Assembly: GCF_019417665.1 (NCBI RefSeq)
Contig: NZ_DXUU01000017.1
Location: 1 to 52,324, forward strand
DNA: 52,324 bases
From: Ruminococcus sp.
Lineage (GTDB): Bacteria; Bacillota; Clostridia; Oscillospirales; Ruminococcaceae
Direction: 5' to 3'
The number at the start of each line of letters is the position of its first letter. Position 1 is the first letter of the stretch. The notes under the pieces were generated by a model that was not told the DNA's origin, did no database searches, and saw nothing but the letters and a program-made list of their open reading frames with translations. Position numbers and translations under genes: made by a program. Below are positions 52,067 through 52,324 of the stretch, one piece after another.

Positions 52067-52324
52067 TATAACCATTTGAAACAGCATTTTGTGACATCTA
52101 CACTTTTTATCCGACGCAGTAAATCAATATTAATGTTTAATTGATTAATATGTTATGCTGAAAGAGCATTCGAAAACCAGCTAAAGTTCGGTAGAATAAA
52201 AGCAATAAAACCCAGAAAGGGAAATGATAGCGGCAAATTCTTTAACAGGTTGATATGGGATTAGTATCATTAATGGGCATCTCTAAAAACCCCCTATACA
52301 AACAGAGAAAAACCTAGTATAATA
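52067..52324. other. AT-rich end of window, probably mobile-element debris
   Basis: No ORF of note. It contains AT-rich inverted repeats (ATTAAT/ATTGATTAAT around 52125-52150) and, near 52273, GGGCATCTCTAAAAACC, which resembles insertion-sequence termini I have seen; I cannot assign it. Confidence 0.25.

Overview
The window looks like chromosomal DNA of a Gram-positive, spore-forming, anaerobic gut or rumen member of the Ruminococcus group (Oscillospiraceae, Clostridia). The evidence is a SpoIIP protein, Gram-positive wall genes (PBP1A, a CpsB/BY-kinase pair, cell-wall-binding repeats), four intact dockerin proteins plus one wrecked one, Thr-rich linkers of the kind found in cellulosomal secretomes, strong AGGAGG-type ribosome sites, and several consensus TTGACA-17-TATAAT promoters. 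The species assignment is inference; no 16S gene is present.

Layout. 1-613: broken IS4-type transposase. 816-2398 (minus): P-II protein and ammonium channel. 2651-10128 (plus): housekeeping genes, namely lepA, nadA with a HAD phosphatase, two tandem ThiF/E1-like enzymes, a PutP symporter and a small conserved-looking ORF. 10192-15385 (minus): a compact four-gene operon, MBOAT, DHHW protein, FkbH-like enzyme and acyl carrier protein. I read this as a Dlt-like machine that loads a C3 acyl group on a carrier protein and moves it across the membrane onto a surface polymer. 15568-22644 (minus): SPFH/NfeD pair, a Cof phosphatase, a CpsB phosphatase with its tyrosine kinase, a MATE exporter behind an attenuator-like leader, and DNA-repair nuclease Nfo in a tightly packed operon; the one plus-strand gene here is a small XRE regulator (20517-20756). 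22641-32198 (minus): flavodoxin-fold proteins, a SUKH protein, greA-lysS, an rRNA methyltransferase and PBP1A.

32432-46618 is richer in accessory functions. It has a sigma factor overlapping a membrane-anchored putative anti-sigma protein, followed on the same strand by two dockerin proteins; tRNA-Arg(CCG); a YiiX-like papain-fold protein; spoIIP with a polysaccharide deacetylase; and an O-antigen-ligase-type membrane protein followed by a dockerin/Big2 protein. Two diverged copies of a roughly 95-nt palindromic element lie at 32791-32890 and 40695-40791. 47193-51850 (minus) encodes an acyltransferase with a lipoprotein, a transglutaminase-like protein with many wall-binding repeats, and another dockerin protein. 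Between them lies a dockerin gene reduced to its signal peptide and last dockerin helix. The right end has an ISAs1-type transposase fragment.

The signals most worth following are the MBOAT/DHHW/FkbH/ACP operon, the duplicated palindromic element, the sigma/anti-sigma pair next to dockerin genes, and the dockerin protein whose dockerin sits mid-chain. All functional calls rest on reading translated sequence and motifs by eye; no database search was run.
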